Shown piece after piece: positions 1 to 18,625 of a stretch of DNA of 64,000 nucleotides. Under the pieces are notes generated by a model, which searched no databases, was not told the DNA's origin, and saw only the letters and a list, made by a program, of their open reading frames with translations. Within the stretch, counting starts at the first letter, position 1; every line of letters begins with the position of its first letter. The DNA is from Vanilla planifolia (lineage: Eukaryota > Streptophyta > Magnoliopsida > Asparagales > Orchidaceae), in NCBI GenBank assembly GCA_023846275.1, contig JAIUJO010000186.1:249221-313220 (forward strand), read 5' to 3'. The translations under genes were made by a program, and so were the position numbers.

Positions 1-3000
1 GCACACATGCACGTAAAAACAAACACATGCATAAATACAAACATGCACATATGCGCACACACACAAGCACACACTCTTGAGCACACACACATTCACACTA
101 ATGCATGAACATGCACACACATGCACACCTGCAGAAAACACAAAGACAAGCACACACACATGCATAGACAAACACACACACATAGATACACATGCACACA
201 TACTCACACATGTACACATGCACACACATACATACACACACTCGTGCATGCACACATATGTGCAAACTCACGAACATCAACATGCACATTCCCATGCATA
301 AACATGTGAACACACACACACACATGACTACAAGCACAAGAACATGCACATACACACGTATACACACAAACACAGACATTTAAACGCACATAAACACACA
401 TTCACAAGAAAATATAGAAATGTATTGACGTATACAGAATACATGCATGCACATATATAGATGTATGCATGTATGCACACATGCACACACACATACTTGT
501 GCACATACACATGCATCCACACACACATAAGAACACACATGCATACTTTCCCACATTCACACATGTGTGTCCTTAGACACACTCACATGCACACAAACAC
601 AAGCATGTATCTATGCGCACACACACACACTCACATCCACACACATAAACACATACATGCACCCACACACTCTCACCCACATAGATATATGAGAATGCAC
701 ACACACACACATACTTGCATGCACCAAAACACACAAACACTAGCACACTCATGCCTCGTCTGCATGCATGCACAAATGCACACACAAGCACACATATGGA
801 TAAACCCACACACGAACACACAAACACACATACAAATGCATGCACACATGGCAAGCACATAAACACATACACACATTGGTATAAACTTGTAAGAGCATAA
901 CCATATACACCCACGCACACACATATGCACTCCAACACCACACACATACAAGAATGCACATGCACCTACAAGCACATATGCAAACAAATGCAGGTAATTA
1001 GACATACATACGTGCACACACACACACATAGGAACATACACTTGTACATACACACACCCACACCCAAACATAGGTCCATATTCATATATATCACACATAT
1101 AAACACACACAAATGCCATTACATGTGCATACACATGCATTCATATAAACATACACACACATGCAAATGCACGTGAACTCTCTTTTGCACACATGTACAC
1201 ACACATGCATGCACATGCAAAAGTACACACACAAGGATGCTCACACATAAACAGACTCACATAAGCACACATGAATGCACCTACACATACAAGTACACAC
1301 ACATATACACCCACAAGTGCATGCATACACACACATACATACAAATGCACAGAAACACATGCACACACAATTGCACACAAACATGCACCCACACATGCAC
1401 ACATGCACACATGAACACATGCACAAACACACACACATGCACTCACATGCATAGAAACTCATACTTATGCACTCATACATGGACATGCACACACATTTCA
1501 CGCACACATATGCACACATACTCCCAAACACACACACATGCACATATACACTTTTGTATATGCATTAGCATACTCACAACCAAATACATAAACACACACA
1601 TATGCACACACACATGGACACACACACACATAAGCACACTCACATAAGCACACAAGCACACACACATGGACACACACACACATAAGCACACAAGCACACA
1701 CACAAACACACACATGTGTACACATGAATAAGCATAATCATATACATGCATATGCACACATGCACACACACACTCACCCACATAGACCTACACATAAACA
1801 TGTGCCCACATGAATACATAATTGCACTAACACACACGCACTCATGCACACACACACAAGCACTCACACACATTCAGACACATGAACACACACACACACT
1901 GAGACACATGAATACACAAACACTCCTAGACAAACATGCACATGTATGCAAAATCACCCACTCAAATACTCATGGAATTTTACAAACACATATACACTGA
2001 CACACACCCCCCAAATATAAACTTGCACACTAACATATATATGCATGCATAAACACTCACATAAACACAAACACACATGCTCATGCACACACACATCTGG
2101 ACGAATGCATAAACATATACATAAACATGTATACACAAATGCATATCAATAGAGACACATATACTAACAAAAATACACACACATGCACCAACACACTTTC
2201 ACACACAAAAGAGCACACACACCTAGAATATGCACAAAAATGAAAAAACATTCACAAACATAGTCGAACACATGCGCTCGCACATGCACGTGCAATCACA
2301 TAAAGGCACCTGCTTGCAAACACACTCACACACATATGCACACACACACATGCAAAACGTAAGCGCACAGATACATGCACACACAAGCACACGAACATGC
2401 ACATATGTGCACTCATATACACAAACATAGAAGCACACACACTACTATGCAAGCATGTACACACATATGCATAATTAGATACATGCACACAAGCATACAC
2501 ACACTCACACGTACACACTCGTACTCACACATACATATTGTATGCATAAACACACACAAACACTCACATACATGAACACATGCAAACACAAGAATATATA
2601 CACACACACATGTTTGCAAACACACGCAAATACAAGCAATCATATGCACACACACCTAGATAGAAACCCACACACACCCCATACACATGCTCGTGCACAC
2701 AAACACACACATGCAAGTGCATGCACATGCACACACTCAAAAACTCAAACACATGCACACACACATGCATACATTGACACATACATAGATGCATACACAC
2801 ATGTTTGGAAATGTACATGCATCACCACACACTCATGCATACACATGCACACATGCACTCATACACAACAACACACACACACACAAAGCAACACACAAAA
2901 ACACACAGATGCACTCACACAAGCACACACACAAAAGAACATGAACACCCAAACATGCATACACATATTCGTGTGCACTCACACATGCAAACACACTTAG

Positions 3001-6000
3001 CCACATAACCAGACAAATGTAGAAACACTCACACATAACACACACAAAAATGTGCACACACATGCACATAAATTCATACATGCATGCATGCATGTGCAAA
3101 CACATGTATACACGCACACACATACATGTATACCTACACACACACATGCATATAGAAACACAAAACACAAGAAAACATAGTACACTTGCACAAACACACC
3201 CCATGCATGCACACATACACACAAACAAACACATACACGTACAAACACACACACAGGAGGAAACACACATAATTGTACAAACACATGCACACACATGAGA
3301 AAATGCACACAATCATACACACAGGTACATGCATATGTACACGCACACATAGCTACCCATGCAAACAGACACGCATGCAAATGCATGCTTACACACACAA
3401 ATGTATCGACCTACATAGATACACACACATGCACACACTCACATGCACATATACACACATACACACACATGCATAAGGACGCAAACACACATAGAAAAAC
3501 ATAGGCTCATAGAAATGCACACACACAAGTGCATGCACATACAGGTGCACAACTATGTACATAGACACACCTACACTTACACATGTACACACATACATCT
3601 GCATATGAACACATATAGATACGCATTCACACATTCACACAAAAAGACACATGCATAAAAACAAACATATGCAAATGCACACGTGCATCTATACACACAA
3701 AAAATGCACAAAAGGAGATGTGCTTCTTACACACAAATAAAAACATGTGCATGCACTCACACATAAACATACACATACATAGATGCACCCACACATACAC
3801 ACAAATATATAGGCATTCACATGCAAACACACACACACACATGCACACACACACATACACATAGCTACACATACACAAATATCAAAACACACAAGCATGC
3901 TTGCATACACACACGCACACATATAAGCACATATGCACATAAGCACCCAAACATGTTCACACACACACATACAAATGCACACACACCCACACATGTGTAC
4001 ACACATACATATGCATATGCATGCACACATACACATAAAAGAACACAAACATGTATGCACATGGCACACACATAAGCACACAAACTTATGTCCACACACA
4101 TGCATGCACACACCTACAACCAAACATGCATGCACACACAAACATACACACATGCACAGACATATGCACATGCACATACGCACAAACACACGCATGCATC
4201 CACACACACATGCTCATGCACACAAATACATGCACGCACTTACACACACACACAAAGTTTTACACACTTTCGAATGCACACACACACAAACATGCACATA
4301 AACGTAAATACAAATGCACAAACATCTATGCATGCACATAGATGCATATGCACACACACTCACATGCATGCACCTATGCATTCATGGGCACACACATATG
4401 AGCACATGCATACATATGCTCAACATAATGACATGTACACATGTACACATAGCCATGCATACAAACAAGCTTGGACTCACACACACCTACACAAGAGTGC
4501 TCAAGCATAGACACATGCACAAACACACACATAAGCACACACATGCACATACACACATGTCTGCATACCCACACACACCTACACACATGAATGAACAAGC
4601 ACATGAACATACAAAAGCATTCATGCGCACACACATGAACACACACATCTATCGATATACATGAACACATACACATGCACATGCATAAACACACATGAAC
4701 ACATGCACACACACCCACATATACAAATGTGTATGCCTATATAGACTCACACATAGACAAGTGTACACATATGCACACAAATGCACACACAAACCAACAT
4801 GCTCTTACACACATGTGTGCACCCATATGCACCCACACACATGTGCTCATGTGCCCATACACATAGTTGCATGCACACATAAAAGCATACATGCATGCAA
4901 ACCCTCCCACACACACACACACATACACAAGCAAAAACACAAGCATGCAAAAACTAACACACATGTACATGGACACATGCACACACACAACCACATAGGC
5001 ACACGTGTACACACACAAATGCACACACACATGCAAGTCCACACACACATACACATTGGAATATGCACATGAATGCACATACACAGCAGACATGGGCATA
5101 TGCAAGCACACAACCGCACACACATACATACACATGGACCAATGCATGCAAAGACGTGCACAATGCATACATATACACACACATGCATGCAAACATAAAC
5201 ACTTATGCACACACACGAATACACAAACACATAGACACACATACTTTCATATGTACACACTCACATGCACACACATGCAAACACACACATACATGCACTC
5301 ACAGACACATACACATACACACACATGCATGCAAGCACACATACACACATGTATGCACCTACACACACATATGAACAGACACTCACAAGCGCAAATACCA
5401 GCACACAAACACACATAGTATAATGCACATACACACACATGCACACACATATACATAATAACAAATATGCACACACATGCATTCACAAGTACATGCATGA
5501 ACACACATGTACATGCCTATGCAAACACAAAGACATACACAAATTAACATGAAAATACATGGTACACACACACACCCACTCATATGCACAAATGCACATA
5601 TGCATACGCACACACATGCACATGCATAAGAACACAAGCACACACATAAGTGTGTGCACACATGCATAAGAGTACACACACATACATAGACACACACACA
5701 CACACATATGCATGCATGCACATACTAAGATGGGCACCTACACCCAAAAGCATGCATGATTGTAAATATAGTACACACACATGCATGTGCATGCATGTAC
5801 ATATAGAATCACACAAACACACATATGCTCACACATACGCATACAAATATGTGCAAAGACATACATAGACACACACAATGACATGCATAAACACTTACAC
5901 TCACCCATAAGCATGCATACATGTAGGCACACACATACACATGCTTACAAACATCTATGAATACATTCACACATGCACACATCCATACACATGCAAAAAG

Positions 6001-9000
6001 TCATGAAGACACAAGTACACACACAAATATAAAACCATGCATGTCCACATAAACACAAGCACACCCACAAATAGTAACACACAAATGTGCATGCACATAC
6101 ATGCACACACTTGTAATCATACACACATACATAAGCACATGCATACATACATAGACATACATGCATGTACACACCCACATGTGCACACCCACACACATGC
6201 ACACACAATCACACACACACACATGCACGTGCACACACACATTCAAATGCATACACACACAATCACACTCGTACACACACACGGATATATAAACACACAT
6301 AAAAATGTAAACACATGAACCAGTACACAACACACACATGTACATACATGCACAAACATACACATGCATATGCCCACAAACAAACATAAGAACATGCACA
6401 CATCGACAAACACATGCACATACACATGTATGCATAGGAACTCACATCCATACACAAGAACATACACATAGGAACACATGTATACATACATACTCATGCA
6501 TTAACACATGCACACAAGTGTGTGCACTCACATGCATAAGCATACCCACTTGCACACACACACACATGCATGCACACACACATACACATGCAAACACACA
6601 CAGACAAGCATACATGCACACATAAACACACACATGCATACATACATGTAGGCCCATGCAAATGCACACACACAATCACACATGCACAGGAACAGATGCA
6701 CAAGATGCACAAACACACACACACATAAGCTCGCACACACATGTGCATGCACATGCATATGCACACATATGCACTCAAAAAAATGCACACATATACACAC
6801 ATATACACATGCATATGCATACACACACACATACACTCATGCATGCAAATGACCACATCGAAGCATGCAAATAGAGACACATATGCACCCAAGCACACAT
6901 AGAAGTATACGTCCTCACAAACACATGCACACACACCCACATATGTACATGCATATCCATAAACACATGCACATATATGCACAAACACATGCACATGAAT
7001 ATACAAATAATCTCTCCCTCTCATATGCACACACAAACATGGATGGACTTTTACAACCACATGTAAATGAAAACAAATTCATACACACACACTTGCATGC
7101 ACCTAAATCTATACACATGCATACACACAAATAACTACACACATACATGCATATACACAAACACACATAAGCACACATAGGCACACGTGCAATCTTGTGT
7201 GCAATTGAACACACACACAATGCACACACTCATGAGCATGCACGCACGTACATAAGCAATCACATGCACATGCAAAAAACACATACACACATGTACACCT
7301 ACATATGCACACACATAAACAAAGTAGATAGACACATAGTACACAAACAACCACACACATACTAGCATGCAAGCATGCACACACAAATACATGCATGAAC
7401 ATATGCAAAGATATAGACTTGTACATGCACACATAGTTATGTTTGCACATTCACACATAAGGACACACACACATGCACATACACATAAAAACTTGCACAC
7501 TGACAAGGCAAGAGCATGTCCCAAACATGCATATGCACAAGAACACATGCACATAGGTACACACTTATGCACAAGTCTGCACACATGCATACACAAGCAC
7601 ATATAGATGAACACACACAAACACAAGCACACATGCACACCTATACTCACACACACATGCACACAAAACACATGAGCACATAGGCATGTGCATCTACACA
7701 CACACATATGCATGCTCTCATACACATTTAGACACACAAACATGCACATGCAAACAAGCGTACACATAAATACTCCAAGGCGCACATACTCATACACGTG
7801 CATAAACAAGCACAAACACAACTATAAGCATACACGTATGCACACACACACACATGTAGGTGCATATAGATAAGTGCTCACACATATCCATATGCATGCA
7901 TATATGTGCACATGCACACACATGCATGTACACATAGTAAATAACAAAACACACTTAACTACACTCAAACTGACACATACATTTGTACATATGCACACAC
8001 ACATATATGCACATACAAACATACACCCACACTCAAGTAGCCACAAACTCATGTAGGCACAAATGCTCATGAACTGATGCACACTCACACACATGCAAGC
8101 ATGCACATACACATGCATACATGCAAGCACACAAGCACAAACACCTTGACACGGACAACTACACACACACTGAGAATTACACACCTAAATACACACATAG
8201 ACATGCACATATAAAAAAACTAACACATAAACATACATGAAAAGACATGCATAAATGCACATGCACATGCAAACGTGCTCAAAATGACACACACTTGCTT
8301 GCACCTATAAGCATATATCTAAATGCACAAACACAACCTTACAAATGCACAAACACACATACATGCACACACTAGCACTTGTGTGCATATGATCACATCC
8401 ATTCATGTAGAAATATGTGTGCGTGAACAAGGGAAACCACAAATACGCACCCAAGTATACACATGCATGCACATGGACATGCACATTCACATACACTCAC
8501 ATATAAAAGCACACATGCACACATCCACAAGCAACACACATGTACATGCATACACCAACATGAATGCACACATTTACACACATACATGCATGCAAGGTTA
8601 CACACATGTGTACACACACGTCTGCATGCACACATGCACATGCATGCTTAAAAACACCCACCCGCAAACATCCTCATGCAGTCTTGCACACTTGCATGGA
8701 ACGCACACACACATGCACCACACATGCATACACATAAGAACACATGTGCACATGCACTCGTAAATGAACATGAATGCATAGACGTAGACATAAATATGGA
8801 CCCATGCACACACATACATATAGATACACATGCACATGCTCACACCAGAAAATGCACATATTACACATGCACATGCATAAACACACACAATGCACAAAGA
8901 CACCTGCACATGCAGACACAGACACTTGCACTCTTGAATGCATATGCACACATGTACACACATAGACATACATACACATGCACATAAATGTACACACAAA

Positions 9001-10013
9001 GGCACACATACAAATACACAAACACAAGCGTGCACACTTGCATGCACACAAACACACAAACTTGCATGCCCATGCTTATGCACATACACACATGCACACA
9101 AGTGAGCAAGCACACACACAAACTCAAAAGCACAAACAAACACACCCACACATGCTGACACAAACTTATGCACTCACACTTACCCACACACCCATGCACA
9201 TGCATTCGCATACACAATTGCACACACACATGCACAGACACACAAGTGTACCTGCACACATGCACATAGGCACATATTCATGTATGCATATGCACACACA
9301 CAAACATATGTACACACATGAACACACACACCTAATCACACCCACACACTTTGACACACGACATAAACATGAACACATACATACAAACATGAAATGAAAC
9401 ACACATGAAAACACACACGAATATGTAAAAATGCCTGACACATGCAAGCACACACATGTAAACTTACACATAAAGAAACATATGAACATTCACACATATG
9501 CAGAAGCATGCATATTTCCACACACAAATCCACACACGCACATGCACATGGGCACACACCTAAACGCACAAACAAGTAGACACACACAATTACACACACA
9601 AACACATACACAATGACACGCACACATGCATACACACATGCACATACAAGCACATATACATGCAATCATATGCACACATAGAAGCACATGCATATAGGAA
9701 CACATGCATGCACACACACACACATGAAAGAACAAATTCACGCACTCACACACACAAGCACACATATGCACTTGCACACACACATGCACATAGTCGCACG
9801 CACAAACACACACACACACACACATGTATGCATGCACACACACGCATAGATGCACACACATATACACACACACACACACCAAAGCACACATACATGCACA
9901 GACATAGACACACACAGATAAGCACACACGCATGCATACACACACACAGACATGCACATGCACACTCTCTGTTGCACATATATGAATACACATACATGCA
10001 TAATCACGTACTA

Positions 10014-10055
10014 ACATACACACATGTGTGTGTGTGTGTGTACACACATACACAT
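10014..10055. repeat. Strand-flip palindrome: CA run into TG run and back
   Basis: Inside the CA tract the + strand changes from ACACACA to a pure TG run (10,025-10,041) and back to ACACACA. This makes a near-perfect inverted repeat able to form a hairpin or cruciform. It is the longest TG run I noticed on the + strand of the tract, where TG normally occurs only as part of ATG or TGC. A small inversion or a replication template switch would explain it. Confidence 0.8.
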
Positions 10056-12349
10056 ATGAAAGCATGCATACATGGCATGCACATAGACACACACATATAC
10101 ACACATGTATACAGACAAGCAAATGCATACCATTATACTTTTGCACACACATGCACCCACTAGCACATAAGCACATATACAAATACACAAAAGGAAAAAA
10201 CCTATACATGTGCACACACATGTTAGCACAGATACACAAATACACACCTATAGCCACAAGTGTGCTCACACACATGCTTAGTGCACATGCACACACAAAT
10301 ACAAGCACACACACTCACATACACACAATCGTATATGCATTCACACACCCACACATACACACACACACAAACACAAGGCACACATGTACACACTCATACA
10401 CACACACAAGCACACTCTTACACACACATGCAAACACACTCACACTTATATGCACATACACATACGCACCAACATGCACACAACCCACACACCAACACAG
10501 ACATGCACACATACACGCATGCACACAAGCACACAAATGCACATGTACACATAAGTACACATAAACAAACACAAACATATAAAAACATGAATATAAACAT
10601 GTCCAAGTACACACACTCATACATACACATGCAAACACAAACAAATGCCCATGCACACACATTGATATGCATGTTCACAGACTTATATATAAGAATGCAT
10701 ATACACACATGTAGACACAAATCAACAACATACACACCCATGCGCACAAAAGCACATGTAGACACATACACAAATGCGTAAGCATATGTGCATGCACACA
10801 CAAATACTTCATTGCATGCATTCACACGCCTACAATCATCCACATATAAATATGCACATACACACACGTGCATAGACGTGAACACATGCACATGTATGCC
10901 AACATGCACACTTGTCCACACACACACATGCACACATGCATGTATTTGTACTTGCATAACTATGCACATGCACAAACATACATAACAAAAAAAATAAAGA
11001 CATGCACATCAGTGCACACACATGCACATACATATAGGCACACAAATGCATAAGCATGCACACACAAAAGCAAACTCATGTACAAACATGCACATGTACA
11101 CACATAAAGACATGCTAAAGCTTATAAACACACACGCACATGCATGTTCACACAGTCGCAAATATACTCACACCTATAACTGCACACACACGCACAGACA
11201 TGCAAACATACATCCGCAATCACATAAAAGAATGCACAATTGTACAAGCAAACATGTGCACACAAACAAATGCACACACACTTGCACCCACATATGCACA
11301 AACACACACAAATGCACTAACCCACGCACATACACACACATACTCGCACATGCATACACACATGTAGGCATGCCTACATGCGCACATGTACATGAATGCA
11401 GACACACACATGCACTCATAAGCACACACAAGTACACTCACGTACACACGTGCACACATGCATAAACTCTCGCACATACTCAAACCTAGGCATATACACA
11501 TACATGCACACACACACACATATATCCACACACAGATGCACGCACACATATGCATATGCACACTTAGACAAAATTGTACACACACATACATGCACACACA
11601 TACACACATAGACACACACATAAAAGAACACACACATGCATGCATGCACCCACTCACACACACGTACACAAACATATGCATGTGCACACTCACACACGAA
11701 CCCTCACATGCACACACACACAAACTCACACATATGTGCACATGCACACACATACACACATATGCATGTACACAAACATGACAAGTACATAAATACAAAG
11801 GCACACACACATCTATACACATGTACATGCACACAAACACATGCACACACACACATACATACACACAAACATATAAACACACATGTAAGAACACATGCAC
11901 AAACTCACACGCACATTCACACATGTATGCACATGTCTACGACCACACATAGACACTCACACACGAATGCATGCACACAGGCAAAGACATACATTGGAAC
12001 ACAAAAATGCATGCAAACACACCCACACACATAGACAAACAAACACACAACACAGGCATGCACACATATGCCTAAAAGAAAACACACAAATATAGTCACA
12101 AACATGCATGCAAATTCAAGCATGTAAACACATGCATGTGCTCATGTACATACACAAAACCAGGCACATACACCTCCCATTCACACACAAGCATGCACAC
12201 ATACTCACACAAACATGCACATACACAAGCATACATAGACACCTGCACATACAAACAAACACACAGTTGTGCACGCATGCACGCACACACACCCACACAC
12301 ACAAAAGCACACACAACAAATGCATACACATATGCATGCATGCACACAT

Positions 12350-12600
12350 AAACACATGTAGGAAACAACACAAGACCAAAGGAACACATATGCATACAAG
12401 CATGCACACACATATGTGTACCTATGCAAACACATACACACATACACAAGAAACACATGAACACACACACGCACATGCACACACACATACACATATTGAA
12501 CATGCATAGACACACACAAACACATGCATGCACGCATAAACACACATAGTAAAAAAACATCAGACCAAAGACACACATTTGCAAACAAGCACACACACAC
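12350..12600 (+). repeat. Two copies of a landmark word block, about 190 bp apart, inside the CA tract
   Basis: A block containing the unusual word AGACCAAAG, followed by ACACAT, a GCAWACAAGC-like word and a CA run, occurs at 12,350-12,411 and again at 12,541-12,600. AACA-rich sequence precedes both. AGACCAAAG is not a CA/ATGC slippage product, so its recurrence in the same context points to copying of a segment of about 190 bp, not independent slippage. A third, more diverged copy lies at 18,571-18,625. Confidence 0.55.
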
Positions 12601-15600
12601 ACAAATATACACACACAAATGCACATGCACACATACATGTACTCATATACATCTACACATGCTCACCCTCACATGCACATGGACAGGCCCACATACACAC
12701 ATATGCTTGAAAAAACACATGCATGCACTCACACATGAATGCAAAGACTTGTACATGCTTGCACACATGTCCAAACGCACAAACACATATGCATCTACAA
12801 CCACAAATACACATGCATAATCATACGGACATGCACCCACTTGTGCACACAAAAAAAGACACACATGCACATTCATAAACACACAAAGATGCTCACACTC
12901 ATGCACATGCACGTGTGCATGCAAATGCACATAGACTTGCACTAACACAAATATACACATATGTGCACACAAACACACTCACATGCACAAACATGAATGC
13001 ATATATAGAAACCCACAGACTCACACTCATGCACATGCATGCACACATGTTGTACATGCATACACAAACATACATATGCACACTCATCTAAACACTCACG
13101 CATAACCATGCCCATACTAACACACACACATGCAGTTACACACATGCATGCACACTCACACATGTGCACATGCACACACACATATGCATGGACAAACACT
13201 ATCACACACACACACAATCACACAATCACAAAACATGCACTCATGCACCCACACAGCTCGCATGCATGAACACACACAAACATGCATGCACATTCCCTTG
13301 CACATAAGTAAAAACACACACATGTGCTCACACACACACAGTCAACTCCATACATGAACATAGACATACATGCATGCACACACACATGCACAAATACACA
13401 CATACACATTCTCAAACACATATATGCACACACACACTAGCACAAACACACACACACATACAAAACACATGCATACACACACACATATGCACACATAAGC
13501 ACATGCATGTGCCTCACACATAGACAAGGACACATACACAAATGTATACACACACACATACTCTAACCCATAATAACTCACACATGCATATGCAAATAAA
13601 CACATATGCATGGGCACACAAGCACACACACACATATACACGCACATGCAAACTCTCACACATCGATGAATATACACACATGCAAGAACATATGCACACA
13701 CATGTACACATATATTTACAAGCACATGTATAGTCACATACATGCACACACACATATAAATACACACACATGTGCCTGATGCATACACCTATGCACACAT
13801 ATGCACTCATGAACACATACACACACACAAACACCCACACACATAAACATGCACACACCTCATAAACACATGCACACCCTTGCACCCACGCATAGACTCA
13901 CACATACACACCCACACACGCAATCACAGACACACATTTACACAAAAAAACTAACACACATGCATGCACACACACACACATACACATGCATATATAGGTG
14001 TACTTGCACGTAGACACACACACATGTACACACAAGCATATGCACAGCCACGTATACACTTAGTCATGCACACACATGAATAAAAATCCAATAACACACA
14101 TTGATGCAAACATAAACACATATGCAAAAAAACACACATATGCATGCATGCACTCACACACGCTCATGCATGTGCACATACATGCATGCACACACGCACA
14201 CAATCCCACATGCACACACGTTCATGCATATGCTACAAAAAAACATGAACATAAGTGCTTATGCCAATACATGCTTATGCACACATAGACACATGCACAC
14301 ACACACCCACTTACAAAAACACATACACACACATGTAAGCACACACACATGCACACAAATAGATTTGCATGAAGACATGCATGCACCTATGGACACAAAA
14401 GAACATAAACTCACATATGTACATGTACACTTGCATGCATAAGCATGCATGCACACACAATCATACACATTCACATGCACATGTGCACACAGATGCACAT
14501 GCACACACCCATATACACACACACACATAAAACACTAATAAACACACGAATAAACATATACACATATGCACATGCACATGTAAATAAGTGCATGCCCACA
14601 CATGCTAATATGTACCTACTTGGACACACATGCATGCATAAACACACACACACACATGCACACATGCATGCACATGCACACTAATACATGGACACACACT
14701 CATGCCTAGGCACACAAGCACTCACCTGCAAACACATGCTACACGTATGCATGAACTCATGCACACATGTGTAGGAAATCATACACATGCATAAATGCAC
14801 TTATGCTCACACAAACATGTACACACATGCATGCTCACTCACAAGCATGTACACACACTCTAATAAATACACACACAAGTACCAAAATCACACATGCACA
14901 CACACATACATGCTCATGCATACACACACATACATAGATGCATAGCCACACCCATAACCATGCATACATATAGACACACTCACACTCAACACACATAATA
15001 TGTGCAACAAGCACATGCATGGATACACCCATTCACGAACATATACATACACAAATATGCACAAGAAAACAAATATGCACTCACATACAAGCACATGCAC
15101 ACATGCACATGCACATGCATGTATGCATGCACACCAGTACCACATGCACACCTACATGTACCTACACATACACACAAAAGAAAACAACCACATACACACA
15201 TTCACACACACACACTAACACACACATGCATACACACGCACATAAAAGCACACACACACACATGCACATGTACATTCACACACTCACACACATGCATGTG
15301 TACACACATATGCACAAATGCACACACATAGATACACTTGCATAGACACATGTACTTGTACACTCACATGCACACACACACATGCCCACACAAGTGCATA
15401 CACACACCCTTACATGCACTCACCCATGCACACACCCGCACTCACAACCATAGACATGCACAAACACAAACACAAACACATATGCACACACACATTCATG
15501 CACGAATGAACAAACACACACATGCATGCAAGCACACATGCACACACACACACATACACATTCATGAACCTATTCATCCAAAAATACAAAAATTGCACAA

Positions 15601-18570
15601 GCAAAGAGATATGTGCACACGCACACACACGTATACATATAGACATGCTTATGCACATGCAGTCATAGATGAAGACATGCACACACAAGCACACACATGC
15701 ACACACACACACACATGCCAAAATACACACACACCCATAAACGCACATGTGCATACACATTCAGCACACGCATCCACAAACACATCCACCTATACACAGA
15801 TGCATACACACACAAATGTGCATGTGTGCACATCGTTGCACACATACATTCACATGTACAAGCACATGCACACATAGATCCACATGCACATGCATATGCA
15901 CACACTAAAGCACCCACATGCACACAACCACATACATATATGCATGTGCATGGATGCACACACCCATAAATTAAAGTATGCTTGAAGACACACACATACA
16001 CATACAAACAAACATAAATCCTAACACATGAACATCGACATCCACCTACACACAAAACATGTACACACATGAACACACACATACACACATATACATGCAA
16101 ATATGAACACACACACATAAACACACATATATACATACAAACACACATCTCTCCCCTCATACACCTACATGCACTCAATCGGATGCACATGCTCACACAC
16201 ATAAACTCATACACATACATGCACAAGTGCACACACAGAAATTCTTATGCATGCAAACACACACACACAAGCATACATACGCACATGCATGGCACAACTA
16301 TACGTACGCAAACACCCATACACACACACGTAGACACATGCACCCAAAGAAATGTATAGACACACACACAGGAACACGCATGCACACACACACACATGCT
16401 CATACACAAAATCACTAACACACACATAAATACATAGGCATACACATGAGCACATGCATAAACACACAAACACATATACATGAAAACCCATGCCCAGGCA
16501 CACATGCATACACGAGTGCACATAGTACATACACTCATAGGCCATCATGAGCACACTTGTGCACACGTACATGCACAAGCTCACATGCACTAACACACGC
16601 ACACGCACACACGCTTGTGCACGTGCACACCCATAAAGAATGCATACAAGTATGCACTAACACATGCATATATACAGACAAACACACACACCCACACCCA
16701 CACATGGATGCACACACAAGCATACACACACACACTAATATGTGCATGCACCTACATACACAAACACAGGCTCATGCGCCTACACTCACAATTAGACACA
16801 TGCAAATACATGTATGTGCACACACATGCACACATGTACACACATGCACACCCACAGATACATACACATGACATAACCATACACACATATACACACACAT
16901 GCATGCACATGGTGACAAAGATGGCCACACACACATATGTACAAATGCTCACATAGTATACATGCGCATACACATGCCTTCAAACCTATATATTCACATA
17001 TACATGCATACATGCATAAACGGATACACACCCACCCACCCACACTCACATGTGTGTGCATTCACACACATGCATGCTTGTACACATGGAAGCATGTACT
17101 CACACATGCTCAAAAGAATGTATAATGACACACACCCATGCACACACGCCAACACAAACAAACATACATGCACTCATACACATACAACCATCCAAACACA
17201 AATGCATATACATGCTCATACTCATGCACACACAAAAACACACATGCACATGCACACACACTCACACAAGCAAACAAATGTATACACTTGCTATTGCACA
17301 AAGAAATATAAATAAATTCACAAATATGTAAACACACACACACATACAAATACAAATATGCACACAAATACAAATATGCACACTCATACACAAATGCACT
17401 TGCACATGCATAGACACATACAAACACACACATGTATGCACATGCTTACACACACACATATATGAAGTCATATATACACACACATGCACATTCATGCACA
17501 CCTGCACACACATAGATGCACACACATGCACACTCAAGCACAAACACATATGCACAACCACACACACACACATACACACACAATCACACATATGCACACA
17601 CACACACATGCAAGATCACAAATGCATGCACATGAATGCACACACACACACACTACACATAAATAAACACTCAAACACATGCTTGTATATAGACACACTC
17701 ACATGCACACACACATGCACACAAGTGCAAATGCAAACACACACACAAAAGTGAACATGCTCAAACACATACATGCACACACATACACATTTACATGCAA
17801 ATACACTTACACACACACACGTGTGCACCAACATATTAAAATTCATACATACACATGCAGATCCAAAAATACTAACACATGCACATTTACACACACACAC
17901 GTGCACACTCATGCATAGACATGCAATATACACCTGCACATGCACACACAAACCCCCATACATAGGACTACACAAAAACATGCACACTCACAGGTGCACA
18001 CATGCATGCATACACAAATACTCATGCACACATGATCAGCTCACATAGATGTAGACCCACACAAACACACACAACACAATGATGCCCACATGTAGGCACA
18101 CACACACTTGCACACACTCATGCACACATTTTTATAATCACACAAAGAAATATGCACACACACACACATGTCTGCATTTACATATGCACATGCATATGTC
18201 CATGCTCACACATGCACATACCTACAGACACTCAAGCAAGTACACATAGATGTACACACATATGCTCATATGCACACACGTAACCACACATATAGTTGCA
18301 TGCACACACACATACAGACACATCCAAATGCACACACCCATGCACACACACATGTACACACATGCACACGATCCCATACACACTCTAGCCCATGCATAAA
18401 CACATGCAAAGTTGCACACACAAATGTACACACACACACACAAAACTACGTAGATGTGTGCACACATAGACACATGCACACACAGACACAAATATGCACA
18501 CACTCGAATGAACATGCACAAGGACACACACAAACGTATGCATACAGACATGTACATACACATGAACAAA

Positions 18571-18625
18571 CACACTTAGTAACAAACAAAACCAAAGACA
18601 CATATCCAAACAAGCATGCACACAC
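18571..18625 (+). repeat. Third copy of the ACCAAAG landmark block
   Basis: The segment reads CACTTAGTAACAAACAAAAC, then CAAAGACACATATCCAAACA and AGCATGC. It parallels the block at 12,541-12,600 (CACATAGTAAAAAAACATCA, then GACCAAAGACACACATTTGC). It is about 6 kb from the other two copies, so either segmental duplication within the tract reached over kilobases or the block was an interspersed word of an older repeat unit. Confidence 0.5.

Noticed and set aside
461-862. His-rich frames on + resembling metal-binding repeat proteins
   Set aside because: The same amino-acid pattern occurs in every part of the tract and in shifted frames, so it is not a conserved protein.
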